Notes: generated by a model not told the origin, from the sequence alone. A stretch of DNA of 64,000 bases from Coprococcus_C hominis (GCF_020687505.1 NZ_JAJEQT010000002.1), one strand, 5' to 3'. Numbered from the stretch's first letter, positions 52,095 to 60,808 are shown. A program made the numbers and translations.

Positions 52095-54212
52095 TTGGCT
52101 GGAAGAGAATATCCACTTGATAGAACAAGAAACATCGGTATCATGGCACATATTGATGCTGGTAAGACAACTCTTACAGAGAGAATTCTTTACTATACTG
52201 GTGTAAACTATAAGATTGGTGAGACTCATGATGGCGCTTCTACCATGGACTGGATGGAGCAGGAGAAAGAGCGTGGTATCACAATCACGTCTGCTGCTAC
52301 AACATGTCACTGGACATTAGAGGATCATCATAAGAAGAAGCCAGGTGCTTTAGAGCATCGTATCAATATCATCGATACTCCGGGACACGTAGACTTTACT
52401 GTTGAGGTAGAGCGTTCACTTCGTGTATTGGACGGAGCTGTTGGTGTATTTGATGCAAAGGCTGGTGTTGAGCCACAGTCAGAGAACGTATGGCGTCAGG
52501 CTGACACATACAATGTTCCACGTATGGCATTCATCAATAAGATGGATAAAATGGGTGCAGACTTTTTCATGTCTGTACAGACAATCATTGACCGTCTTGG
52601 CAAGAATGCAATTCCTGTACAGATTCCAATCGGACAGGAAGATGATTTCATCGGACTGATCGATCTGTTCGAGATGGATGCATACTATTATAAGAACGAT
52701 GAGGGTACAGATATCGAGATTACAGATATCCCTGCAGATTTGAAAGAGCTTGCTGATAAGTGGCATGAGAATCTGGTAGAGAAGTGTTGTGAGCTTGATG
52801 ATGACCTTATGATGCAGTATCTTGAGGGTGAGGAGCCATCTATCGCTGATATGAAGGCTGCACTCCGTAAGGGTACAATCGCAAACGAGGCAGTTCCTGT
52901 ATTCTGTGGTTCTGCTTACAAGAACAAGGGTGTTCAGAAGATGCTCGATGGCGTTATCGAGTACATGCCTGCTCCTACGGATATCCCTGATATCACAGGT
53001 ACAGACGAAGATGGTAACGAGGTAACTCGTCCTTCATCTGATGAAGCTCCATTTGCAGCACTTGCATTTAAGATTATGACAGATCCTTTCGTAGGAAAGT
53101 TGGCATTCTTCAGAGTATATTCCGGTACATTGAACTCAGGTTCTTATGTACTGAACGCAACAAAGGGTAAGAAGGAGCGTGTAGGACGTATCGTTCAGAT
53201 GCATGCAAATTCCCGTACAGAGATCGACAAGGTTTACTCTGGTGATATCGCTGCAGCAGTTGGATTCAAGGTTACAACAACCGGTGATACAATCTGTGAC
53301 GAGCAGCATCCAGTAATCCTTGAGTCTATGGAATTCCCTGAGCCAGTTATTGAGCTTGCTATCGAGCCAAAGACAAAGAATGATCAGGGTAAGATGGGTG
53401 AAGCTTTGGCAAAGCTTGCTGAAGAAGATCCTACATTCCGTGCACATACAGATTCAGAGACAGGTCAGACAATCATCGCAGGTATGGGCGAGCTTCACTT
53501 GGAAGTTATCGTTGATCGTCTTCTCCGTGAGTTCAAGGTTGAGGCAAACGTTGGTGCACCTCAGGTTGCTTACAAGGAGACATTTACTAAGGCTGTTGAT
53601 GTAGATAGCAAGTACGCTAAGCAGTCTGGTGGTCGTGGTCAGTATGGTCACTGTAAGGTTAAGTTCGAGCCTATGGATCCAAACGGTGAAGAGCAGTTTA
53701 TTTTCGAGTCAACTGTTGTCGGTGGTGCTATTCCTAAGGAATACATCCCAGCTGTTGGTGAAGGTATCGAGGAAGCAGCAAAGGCTGGTATCCTTGGCGG
53801 ATATCCGGTACTTGGTGTTAAGGCAAACGTTTATGATGGTTCTTACCATGAAGTCGATTCTTCAGAGATGGCATTCCACATCGCTGGTTCTATGGCATTC
53901 AAGGATGCTATGGCAAAGGGTGGAGCAGTGCTTCTTGAGCCTATCATGAAGGTTGAGGTTACAATGCCTGAGGAGTACCTCGGTGATGTAATCGGTAGCT
54001 TGAATGCAAAGCGTGGACAGATCCAGAGTATGGACGATATCGGTGGTGGAAAGATTGTTAAGGCATTGGTTCCACTTGCTGAGATGTTCGGTTACTCTAC
54101 AGAGCTTCGTTCTTCTACACAGGGTCGTGGTAACTACTCTATGTTCTTCGAGAAGTATGAGCAGTGTCCAAAGAACATTCAGGAGAAGGTTCTTGCAAAC
54201 AAGAACTCTTAA
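52095..54212 (+). CDS. fusA: Elongation factor G
   Basis: A 705-residue translational GTPase that drives translocation. The start is TTG eight bases after AGGAGGAA, giving MAGREYPLDRTRNIGIMAHI. G-motifs are AHIDAGKTT (G1), DTPGHVDF (G3) and NKMDKMG (G4). Domain IV ends with the RGNYSMFFEKYEQCPKN region. The length is typical. tuf follows after a gap with its own promoter. Confidence 0.97.
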   Translation: MAGREYPLDRTRNIGIMAHIDAGKTTLTERILYYTGVNYKIGETHDGASTMDWMEQEKERGITITSAATTCHWTLEDHHKKKPGALEHRINIIDTPGHVDFTVEVERSLRVLDGAVGVFDAKAGVEPQSENVWRQADTYNVPRMAFINKMDKMGADFFMSVQTIIDRLGKNAIPVQIPIGQEDDFIGLIDLFEMDAYYYKNDEGTDIEITDIPADLKELADKWHENLVEKCCELDDDLMMQYLEGEEPSIADMKAALRKGTIANEAVPVFCGSAYKNKGVQKMLDGVIEYMPAPTDIPDITGTDEDGNEVTRPSSDEAPFAALAFKIMTDPFVGKLAFFRVYSGTLNSGSYVLNATKGKKERVGRIVQMHANSRTEIDKVYSGDIAAAVGFKVTTTGDTICDEQHPVILESMEFPEPVIELAIEPKTKNDQGKMGEALAKLAEEDPTFRAHTDSETGQTIIAGMGELHLEVIVDRLLREFKVEANVGAPQVAYKETFTKAVDVDSKYAKQSGGRGQYGHCKVKFEPMDPNGEEQFIFESTVVGGAIPKEYIPAVGEGIEEAAKAGILGGYPVLGVKANVYDGSYHEVDSSEMAFHIAGSMAFKDAMAKGGAVLLEPIMKVEVTMPEEYLGDVIGSLNAKRGQIQSMDDIGGGKIVKALVPLAEMFGYSTELRSSTQGRGNYSMFFEKYEQCPKNIQEKVLANKNS

Positions 54213-54254
54213 TTCTGCAAAGTATATATTTGTAGGACAATTTTAAAAAATTGC

Positions 54255-54283
54255 TTGAAAATATCGCTATATTTTAATATAAT
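54255..54283 (+). promoter_or_regulatory. Promoter of tuf
   Basis: TTGAAA at 54255-54260 and perfect TATAAT at 54278-54283 with a 17-bp spacer, located after fusA. Confidence 0.8.
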
Positions 54284-54290
54284 GATTTTT

Positions 54291-54337
54291 AGCCGAGTAA
54301 ACGCCCGGAAAGGGCAAATAAATTGCCCGGAGGGGCT
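54291..54337 (+). promoter_or_regulatory. Hairpin in the tuf leader
   Basis: AGCC/GGCT closes a GC-rich element in which GCCC/GGGC and GGGCAA/TTGCCC compete for pairing. It lies just before the AGGAGG site of tuf. Confidence 0.5.
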
Positions 54338-54357
54338 ATATTAAGGAGGAAATTATA

Positions 54358-55545
54358 ATGGCAAAGGAAAAGTTTAACAGATCAAAGCCACATTGTAACA
54401 TTGGTACAATCGGACACGTTGACCACGGTAAAACTACTTTAACAGCTGCAATTACAAAGGTATTGGCTGCTAGAGTTGCTGGTAACACAGCTACAGATTT
54501 CGAGAACATCGATAAGGCTCCAGAAGAGAGAGAAAGAGGTATCACTATCTCTACAGCTCACGTTGAGTACGAGACAGAGAAGAGACATTACGCACACGTT
54601 GACTGTCCGGGTCATGCTGACTATGTAAAGAACATGATCACTGGTGCTGCACAGATGGATGGTGCTATCCTCGTTGTTGCTGCAACTGATGGTGTTATGG
54701 CTCAGACAAAGGAGCACATCCTTCTTTCTCGTCAGGTAGGTGTACCTTACATCGTAGTATTCCTGAACAAGTGTGATATGGTTGACGATGAGGAACTTCT
54801 TGAGCTCGTAGAGATGGAAGTTACAGAGCAGCTTGAAGAGTATGGTTTCAATGACTGCCCAATCATCAAGGGTTCTGCTCTTAAGGCTCTTGAAGATCCA
54901 ATGGGTCCTTGGGGCGACAAGATCATGGAGCTTATGGATACAATTGATTCATACATTCCAGATCCACAGAGAGCTACAGATAAGGACTTCATCATGCCTG
55001 TAGAGGACGTATTCACAATCACAGGTCGTGGTACTGTTGCAACTGGTAGAGTTGAGGCTGGTGTTATTCATCTTAACGACGAAGTTGAAATCGTTGGTAT
55101 CAAGCCAGAGAAACAGAAGACAACTGTAACAGGTATCGAGATGTTCCGTAAGCTCCTTGACGAAGGTCAGGCTGGTGATAACATCGGTGCTCTTCTTCGT
55201 GGTATCAAGAGAGAGGATATCGTACGTGGACAGGTTCTTTGTAAGCCAGGTTCAATCACATGTCATACAAAGTTCACAGCTCAGGTTTACGTTCTGACAA
55301 AGGACGAGGGTGGTCGTCATACACCATTCTTCAACAACTATCGTCCACAGTTCTACTTCAGAACAACTGATGTAACTGGTGTATGTAACCTTCCAGCTGG
55401 TACAGAGATGTGCATGCCTGGTGATAACGTAGAGATGACAATCGAGCTCATCCACCCAATCGCTATGAGCCAGGGTCTTACATTCGCTATCCGTGAGGGT
55501 GGTAGAACAGTAGGTTCTGGACGTGTTGCTACTATCATTGAGTAA
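54358..55545 (+). CDS. tuf: Elongation factor Tu
   Basis: A 395-residue EF-Tu delivering aminoacyl-tRNA. The motifs GHVDHGKTT, DCPGHADYVKNM, NKCDMVDD and SALKALE are intact, and the C-terminal MTIELIHPIAMSQGLTFAIR is normal. The segment EERERGITI is switch I. Strong AAGGAGG site. The terminator behind it marks the end of the housekeeping block and the start of the accessory island. Confidence 0.98.
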   Translation: MAKEKFNRSKPHCNIGTIGHVDHGKTTLTAAITKVLAARVAGNTATDFENIDKAPEERERGITISTAHVEYETEKRHYAHVDCPGHADYVKNMITGAAQMDGAILVVAATDGVMAQTKEHILLSRQVGVPYIVVFLNKCDMVDDEELLELVEMEVTEQLEEYGFNDCPIIKGSALKALEDPMGPWGDKIMELMDTIDSYIPDPQRATDKDFIMPVEDVFTITGRGTVATGRVEAGVIHLNDEVEIVGIKPEKQKTTVTGIEMFRKLLDEGQAGDNIGALLRGIKREDIVRGQVLCKPGSITCHTKFTAQVYVLTKDEGGRHTPFFNNYRPQFYFRTTDVTGVCNLPAGTEMCMPGDNVEMTIELIHPIAMSQGLTFAIREGGRTVGSGRVATIIE

Positions 55546-55577
55546 TCTTTGATTTCGTATCATAGAAACTTAAATAC

Positions 55578-55620
55578 AAGCCGCAATTCCTCATTTTATG
55601 AGGAGTTGCGGTTTTCTTTT
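55578..55620 (+). terminator. Terminator of tuf
   Basis: A stem of about 17 bp (AAGCCGCAATTCCTCAT and complement, one mismatch) followed by TTTTCTTTT. Confidence 0.9.
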
Positions 55621-55640
55621 GTTTAGAGAAGATTAACGAA

Positions 55641-55683
55641 CAAAGAAAAAGCCCGTTTCAAGTTCTTCACTCAAAATGGGCTT
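55641..55683 (-). terminator. Terminator of the XRE regulator gene
   Basis: On the minus strand, AAGCCCATTTTGAG pairs with the AAACGGGCTT region and is followed by TTTCTTTG. Confidence 0.7.
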
Positions 55684-55704
55684 GTGATACGCGTGTGATA
55701 CACG
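55683..55704. repeat. 11-bp tandem repeat at the edge of the accessory island
   Basis: TGTGATACGCG is followed directly by TGTGATACACG (10 of 11 identical). It lies between the tuf-side terminators and the first island gene. Confidence 0.55.
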
Positions 55705-55734
55705 TTGTTTTTAAGACATCAAATCCACACCAAA

Positions 55735-56175
55735 TCAATCTTCGGTGTGAGGCCAGTTAATTTTCCATTCAAAATACTCTTCTTTGGTAATTTTACCGGA
55801 GGCTAAGTCCTCTTTTTTCCTTTTCCAGGTATTCAGGAAATCATCCAGTAAAGAATAATCAAAACCAACAGCGATATGCTTCTCGGTAGGATTCTTGGGA
55901 TTTGCAACTTCGTAGAGGGGCATATTGTAGTGCTCATCCAGTTTGAAGAGTGCATACATCACATCCTCGGCTGCGTAGAGGGAAGGCTCGTAAATGGAGC
56001 GGTAATTACAGTTCAAGGCTTTTGCCAGCTCCTGTATCATATCTTCCTTGGGTGTGCGGTTGCCGGTTTCGTACTGACGGATTCGCACGTCGGATAAGCC
56101 GACTGCTTCGCCAAGCTGTGCCTGTGTTAATTTGCGGAAATTTCTGATTCGTTTTATTCGTTCACCAATAGCCAT
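55735..56175 (-). CDS. XRE-family transcriptional regulator
   Basis: A 146-residue protein. Residues 1-62 are a Cro/CI-type helix-turn-helix (IGERIKRIRNFRKLTQAQLG and onward, with DVRIRQYETGNRTPK as the recognition part). The C-terminal 80 residues are a domain seen with small XRE regulators in Clostridia (LDDFLNTWKRKKEDLASGK, then KITKEEYFEWKINWP). The start has GGAAGGAG; the frame is open 25 codons further upstream but lacks a site there. Palindromes overlapping its -10 suggest autorepression and control of the divergent gene. Confidence 0.85.
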   Translation of the reverse strand: MAIGERIKRIRNFRKLTQAQLGEAVGLSDVRIRQYETGNRTPKEDMIQELAKALNCNYRSIYEPSLYAAEDVMYALFKLDEHYNMPLYEVANPKNPTEKHIAVGFDYSLLDDFLNTWKRKKEDLASGKITKEEYFEWKINWPHTED

Positions 56176-56200
56176 CGTGTAACTCCTTCCAACTTCAAAA

Positions 56201-56226
56201 AGTAACATTATAGTTACTAATAGTAA
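56201..56226. promoter_or_regulatory. Overlapping palindromic operators in the XRE/orphan divergent promoter
   Basis: AGTAAC-ATTATA-GTTACT (56201-56218) is a 6+6+6 palindrome whose spacer is TATAAT on the minus strand, the likely -10 of the XRE gene. It overlaps a second palindrome TTACTAATAGTAA (56214-56226). Confidence 0.7.
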
Positions 56227-56242
56227 GCGGGAGGTTAGAGTC

Positions 56243-56521
56243 ATGTGCAAACGAGTACATAAGTTTTATCTGAATCAGGACTATAAGCCAAGAGGATTTT
56301 ACAACGAGCAGAATAATACGGTGAATGTGATTCACTATGATACTAACTGCATCGTAAGTCTGGATTGTGGGAAGTGGGAGAGTGGTCTTCGGACCACGCC
56401 CAATTCCCAAGGAAAGATGGATGCAATGGCGATTGAGAACCCGGTGGAGTATGTGAGGTTGATGCTTGACGGAGAGATGCAGGTATGGCTGGATGCATTG
56501 GATGATATAAGTGTGTGGTAG
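56243..56521 (+). CDS. Orphan 92-residue protein divergent from the XRE regulator
   Basis: A 92-residue protein with a GGGAGG site nine bases before ATG. No membrane segment or known motif is seen. The sequence has several aromatic residues and two Cys (TNCIVSLDCGKW), and a C-terminal amphipathic helix (NPVEYVRLMLDGEMQVWLDA). Its start is about 65 bp from the divergent regulator start, across the shared operators. I do not recognise a family. Confidence 0.6.
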   Translation: MCKRVHKFYLNQDYKPRGFYNEQNNTVNVIHYDTNCIVSLDCGKWESGLRTTPNSQGKMDAMAIENPVEYVRLMLDGEMQVWLDALDDISVW

Positions 56522-56539
56522 CAAGATAAGCAGAAGTAG

Positions 56540-56570
56540 AGCCGGCTGGTGAAATCCAGTCGCTTTTTTT
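56540..56570 (+). terminator. Terminator after the orphan gene
   Basis: AGCCGGCTGG pairs with CCAGTCGCT around TGAAAT, followed by seven T. Confidence 0.8.
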
Positions 56571-56631
56571 ACGTGCCAGAATGGTATTTCTATACCGTAA
56601 AATGACACAGGTGAATTTAGATGTGTCTTCT

Positions 56632-56849
56632 GCCAGATACGCATTTTGGATATCCGGGGCAAAATGTTGTATCGGTTAGGGAAAAATCCCTAAAACCCTT
56701 TGGATATAACATAGGTACTCCACTTTTTGGAGCACCTTTTAGAAAATGACGCCAATAAATGGAGTACATAGAAAATATACAGGGTTTCAGGGGAAAATCC
56801 CATGTATTGATGTACGAATGGGGCTGTGGGCACAGAATGCGTATCTGGC
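56632..56849. repeat. Long imperfect hairpin element C
   Basis: A 218-nt inverted repeat in the 500-bp gap upstream of the restriction locus. Paired blocks: 56632-56645 with 56836-56849 (14 bp perfect), 56693-56699 with 56781-56787, and 56715-56722 with 56760-56767 (8 bp perfect), colinear with looser pairing between. Two small hairpins precede it (56583-56596 and 56604-56627). The sequence is unrelated to elements A and B by eye but the shape and size are alike. No gene is seen in 56571-56960. Confidence 0.7.
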
Positions 56850-56967
56850 GAAGGACTGGGGGAGAAGCGGAGTAATAGTTGGAGAGGTGGTTGAGGAAGG
56901 GGAAATTTAGTACTGAGCATAAGGTGGAGCATACATTTTGAAAAATGATATATGCTTAATGTTTGCG

Positions 56968-56996
56968 TTGATTTTATCAATAAATACGTTTATAAT
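56968..56996 (+). promoter_or_regulatory. Promoter of the restriction-modification operon
   Basis: TTGATT at 56968-56973 and perfect TATAAT at 56991-56996 with a 17-bp spacer, 24 bp before the XRE start. Confidence 0.75.
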
Positions 56997-57019
56997 GGTA
57001 ATGTTAGGAGGATTGTTAT

Positions 57020-57229
57020 ATGACGATATCTGAACAAATTAAAATCTTGTGTGTTAGATGTAATGTGAGTGAGGCTGAACTAGCACGCAGATTAGGTAAA
57101 TCTCCACAAAGTTTTAATGCGAAGATGAAAAGAGAGAGTTTTACCATTGATGATTTAAATGAAATCGCAGATGCGGTTGGTGTCGAGTTTAAACGGAATT
57201 TTATATTAACGAATGGAGAAGAAATATAA
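57020..57229 (+). CDS. Small XRE-type DNA-binding protein of the restriction locus
   Basis: A 69-residue helix-turn-helix protein (VSEAELARRLGKSPQSFNAK is the HTH). Its stop codon shares one base with the methyltransferase start, so the two are translationally coupled. Small HTH proteins beside restriction-modification genes often act as controller proteins that delay endonuclease expression. That role is inferred from position. Size and lack of other domains fit. Codon choice is AT-rich like the rest of the island. Confidence 0.8.
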   Translation: MTISEQIKILCVRCNVSEAELARRLGKSPQSFNAKMKRESFTIDDLNEIADAVGVEFKRNFILTNGEEI

Positions 57230-58305
57230 TGAAGTCGAAAAAAGTTAAGGAATTTAGACTGGGAGAATTGTTTTGTGGTCCGGGTGGACTCGCTTATGCT
57301 GCAGTTAATTCTCAAATAGCGGATTCAGAGTATAAAATTATACACAAGTGGGCAAATGATTATGATTTAGATACGTGTAAGACATATACTCGGAATATTT
57401 GTCCGGATGATCCGGAGTCGGTTATATGTGGTGATGTTCGTAAATTGGATATAGAACCTTTGGGAGATATAGATGCATTAGCTTTTGGATTTCCTTGTAA
57501 CGATTTTTCTGTTGTAGGAGAACAAAAAGGATTTAATGGTACATTTGGACCGTTGTATTCGTATGGCATAAAAGTGTTAAAAAGATATAAGCCATTATGG
57601 TTCTTAGCAGAAAATGTGGGTGGATTAAAAAGTGCAAATGAAGGAAAGGCTTTTGAAAAAATTAAAGAGGATATGATTGAAGCCGGATATAGAATATATC
57701 CAAATTTGTATAAATTTGAACAATATGGTGTACCGCAAGCAAGACACAGAATGATTATTGTGGGTATTCGGGCAGATTTGCCGTATGAATTTAAAATACC
57801 TAGTCCAGAACCATACAAGAATATAGATGTAACTTGTAAAACTGCACTGGAAGTTCCCCCGATACCTAAGGATGTAGCAAATAACGAATTAACTAAGCAA
57901 TCTCATCAGGTTGTAGAGCGATTAAAATATATTAAGCCGGGACAGAATGCATTTACTGCTGATATTCCGGAAGAATTGCAATTGAAGGTTAAAGGGGCTA
58001 AGATTAGTCAGATATATAAACGATTGGATCCAACCAAACCGGCATACACAGTAACTGGTTCAGGTGGTGGCGGAACACATATATATCATTATGATGAACC
58101 AAGAGCTTTAACAAACAGAGAACGAGCTAGATTGCAGACTTTTCCGGATGATTATGTTTTTGAAGGAAGCAAGGAATCAGTAAGAAAGCAAATTGGAATG
58201 GCTGTACCTCAAAATGGTGCAAGAGTGATTTTTGAAGCAATTCTTAAAACATTTGCAGGAATTCCGTACGAAAGTATTGATGCATATACCGGAAATGATG
58301 ATTAG
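57229..58305 (+). CDS. DNA (cytosine-5) methyltransferase 1
   Basis: A 358-residue C5-cytosine methyltransferase. Motifs in order: I (LFCGPGGLAYA, near 16), IV with the catalytic Cys (GFPCNDFS, near 87), VI (AENVGG), VIII (PQARHRMIIVG), the target-recognition stretch (about 205-285), IX (RERARLQTFPDDYVF) and X (GMAVPQNGARVI). Motif IV has PCN instead of the common PCQ. It lies 10 bp before the endonuclease gene. It probably protects one strand of an asymmetric site, with the second methyltransferase of this locus doing the other. Confidence 0.93.
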   Translation: MKSKKVKEFRLGELFCGPGGLAYAAVNSQIADSEYKIIHKWANDYDLDTCKTYTRNICPDDPESVICGDVRKLDIEPLGDIDALAFGFPCNDFSVVGEQKGFNGTFGPLYSYGIKVLKRYKPLWFLAENVGGLKSANEGKAFEKIKEDMIEAGYRIYPNLYKFEQYGVPQARHRMIIVGIRADLPYEFKIPSPEPYKNIDVTCKTALEVPPIPKDVANNELTKQSHQVVERLKYIKPGQNAFTADIPEELQLKVKGAKISQIYKRLDPTKPAYTVTGSGGGGTHIYHYDEPRALTNRERARLQTFPDDYVFEGSKESVRKQIGMAVPQNGARVIFEAILKTFAGIPYESIDAYTGNDD

Positions 58306-58315
58306 GGGTGATTAA

Positions 58316-59842
58316 ATGCAAGATTATTGGTGGGTTACTCGCCCAAAGAGAAAACTAAATCCTATTCCAGAAGAATTGGCGGCATTTTGTAGCACAGCTC
58401 TTGGGAAAAAGTGGACAAGAAATAGAGATTCTCATATTGAGTTTGAAATAGAATTGGAGCAAACAGGAACAAAGCGCGTAGGAGAACGAAGAGATGCTTC
58501 TGGTTCTGGCGGAAGAACTCATGCGGCTATGCTGTATAGTTTGGGACTATGGTTTGAAAAGAATGAAACAGTGTTTTTAACACTTGCAGGTGAGGCAATT
58601 ATGCAGGGAAAATCACTGGTTCCAGTTCTAAAAAAACAGGTGTTAAGATTTCAGTATCCATCTGCATATTCTGCATCTGTTAAGGTTGCTCCACGTTTTA
58701 AGATTAGACCTTTTTACTTCTTGCTTAAGTTGCTTTTGGATGAAAGATTATTAGTATTGTCACAAAGGGAAATAGCCCTAATTGTTGCAATTCAAGCAGA
58801 AAATGAGTCGGATAAGTGCTATAACGAAGTTGTTGAAAAAGTATTACAGCATCGTTCATATGGGGATGAAATATTTGAAAGCGACTATTTAGAAAAGCAT
58901 AATGCATCAGAAGGTAATTTGATGGATGTTGCGAACACGATGATGAATTGGCTTGATTATACTCAACTTGTATATCGTGAAAAGGGGACAATTGGGATAC
59001 CAGATGAAAAGAGGAAAGAGGTTGAAGATTTAGTAGCTAACATGCCGACATTTATCCAGTATCCTGTGGAAAACGATGTATATCAAAGGAAATATGGTGT
59101 GGATCCGTGGCATCAGAAGGATACGAGAAACCTTTTAAATACAGTAGCTGTTTCAAGTAAGGTAATAGATAGGAATAGAATTTTACGTGCGTTTTTTAAC
59201 TACTCTTCTTTAAACCCTGTAAGACGGATTAATGCTGAAGTGGTAGATTATATTTGTAATATATCCGGCACAGACCCAAGGTATACAGAAAGTGTTTTGA
59301 TTGAGACATATCCAAACGGAGCGGTAGGAGGATATCTGAGTCATTATCGCGATATGGCATTTCAAGGAAGAGACGAAGCAGTCGATTTTGAAAAAGCAAC
59401 GACTAGCTTGTTTCAAGATATATTTGGATATGAAGCAATTCATTTGGGACAGACAGGATCAAAATCAGCACCAGATGTTCTGTTAATTTCAGATGAGGAA
59501 GGTTATCAGGCTATTATAGATAATAAAGCATATAGCAAATACAGTATTAGTGGTGATCATCATAACAGAATGGTGCATAATTACTTGGAAAACATTAGTA
59601 GTTATAGTACTTGTACACATCCAATAGGATATTTTACATATATTAGTGGCGGATTTGTGCCACATATTGATAGACAGATTATGGATGAAGTAAATGCATC
59701 AGGTATTCACGGTTCCGGTATTACTGTATCCAATTTAATAATGCTTATTGAAGATCATATGGAAAATCCATATTCTCATGCAGAGTTGTGTAGGATATTT
59801 GGATTAGATAGACAGATTATGCTATCGGATATACATCATTAA
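58316..59842 (+). CDS. Type II restriction endonuclease, AlwI/FokI-like
   Basis: A 508-residue protein. The N-terminal 350 residues carry winged-helix-like recognition segments (WWVTRPKRKLNPIPEELA at the start). The C-terminal part (about 365-500) resembles the FokI cleavage domain: GSKSAPDVLL and AIIDNKAYS form a PD-(D/E)xK active site of the D...DNK type, then HNRMVHNYLEN, YFTYISGGFVPH and a final helical segment. This arrangement fits the AlwI-type family of type IIS enzymes that cut beside an asymmetric site. The site itself cannot be read. It follows a C5-methyltransferase by 10 bp. Confidence 0.82.
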   Translation: MQDYWWVTRPKRKLNPIPEELAAFCSTALGKKWTRNRDSHIEFEIELEQTGTKRVGERRDASGSGGRTHAAMLYSLGLWFEKNETVFLTLAGEAIMQGKSLVPVLKKQVLRFQYPSAYSASVKVAPRFKIRPFYFLLKLLLDERLLVLSQREIALIVAIQAENESDKCYNEVVEKVLQHRSYGDEIFESDYLEKHNASEGNLMDVANTMMNWLDYTQLVYREKGTIGIPDEKRKEVEDLVANMPTFIQYPVENDVYQRKYGVDPWHQKDTRNLLNTVAVSSKVIDRNRILRAFFNYSSLNPVRRINAEVVDYICNISGTDPRYTESVLIETYPNGAVGGYLSHYRDMAFQGRDEAVDFEKATTSLFQDIFGYEAIHLGQTGSKSAPDVLLISDEEGYQAIIDNKAYSKYSISGDHHNRMVHNYLENISSYSTCTHPIGYFTYISGGFVPHIDRQIMDEVNASGIHGSGITVSNLIMLIEDHMENPYSHAELCRIFGLDRQIMLSDIHH

Positions 59843-59873
59843 AGATATTTATATTAAGAGCGGAGGTAGAGCT

Positions 59874-60278
59874 ATGGCTAATGCGGGAGATGGTTTTGAG
59901 GTTGTATTGTCACAATCACATGTTGCATGGGGAACTTATAGATTTACAAATAGTAGAGAACCGATAAATGGAGAAGGTTATATTCCTATTCCACTTAATA
60001 ATGCACGTCGGTTGGGATTGTTTAATGGTAATGGAACAAATCATGTTGATATATTGGGAAAAAATTTATTTGAATGTGAATCTGTGGATGGATATTTTCA
60101 TGGAATTTTGAGGGCACAAGGTTCAAGATCATTAGGAGATATTTATGCAAAACAATTTGCAGGGGACGGAGATTTAAAGGCATTGGGTAGGTGGTATGCA
60201 CAGATTGGTGCAAGACCAGGCGATAGAATTAGAGTATATTGGATTAGTAAGGTAAAAATTCAAATTGAAAAACTCTGA
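59874..60278 (+). CDS. Small protein of the restriction locus, possible DNA-binding pseudobarrel
   Basis: A 134-residue protein between the endonuclease and Vsr-like genes, with a GGAGG site. It is beta-rich: YIPIPLNNARRLGLFNG, HVDILGKNLFECESVDGYF, a basic loop LRAQGSRSLGDIYAKQF, and ARPGDRIRVYWISK at the end. This resembles B3-type DNA-binding domains found in restriction enzymes such as BfiI and EcoRII, but the match is weak. It could be a specificity accessory subunit. I cannot assign a function with certainty. Confidence 0.5.
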   Translation: MANAGDGFEVVLSQSHVAWGTYRFTNSREPINGEGYIPIPLNNARRLGLFNGNGTNHVDILGKNLFECESVDGYFHGILRAQGSRSLGDIYAKQFAGDGDLKALGRWYAQIGARPGDRIRVYWISKVKIQIEKL

Positions 60279-60319
60279 AAATATTCGGGATAATGTGAGT
60301 TTGAAAATAGATTGGTCGG

Positions 60320-60775
60320 GTGAGTGTATTGGATAATTTGTCACAAGAACAACGACATAAGAATATGAAAAATATACGAAGTCATGATACAAAAATAGAA
60401 GTGATATTAAGGCGGGCATTGTGGAACAAGGGTTATCGATATCGGAAGAATTACAAACAGCTTCCGGGGAAACCGGATATTGTATTAACTAAGTATAGGA
60501 TAGCTATTTTTTGTGATGGCGAATTTTTTCATGGTAAAGATTGGGAGGTTTTAAAACCAAGACTGGAGAAAAGTAATAACAGTGAATTTTGGATTAGTAA
60601 GATATCCCGGAACAAGGAAAGGGATGATGAAATTAATAAGAGATTGCTGTTTGAAGGATGGACTGTTATACGGTTTTGGGGCGATGATATAAAGAAGCAT
60701 GCGGATGAGTGTGTGAGAGTTGTCGAAGAAGTAATATTTGATAATATGTTATTTGACAACAGTAATGATGATTGA
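60320..60775 (+). CDS. vsr: Very short patch repair endonuclease (Vsr family)
   Basis: A 151-residue nuclease that nicks beside T:G mismatches made by deamination of 5-methylcytosine. Features match Vsr: RHKNMKNIRSHDTKIEVILRRALW near the start, the metal Asp in LPGKPDIVLTKY, then FCDGEFFHGKDWE, and GWTVIRFWGDDI. In classical Vsr the third block is HGCFWHGH; here it is DGEFFHGKD. The start is uncertain: GTG 60320 or TTG three codons on, both with weak sites. Its presence between two C5-methyltransferase genes fits a role in limiting mutation at their sites. Confidence 0.85.
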   Translation: MSVLDNLSQEQRHKNMKNIRSHDTKIEVILRRALWNKGYRYRKNYKQLPGKPDIVLTKYRIAIFCDGEFFHGKDWEVLKPRLEKSNNSEFWISKISRNKERDDEINKRLLFEGWTVIRFWGDDIKKHADECVRVVEEVIFDNMLFDNSNDD

Positions 60776-60808
60776 AATTTGGAGGAAGCACAAAAGTGCG
60801 ATGATAAT

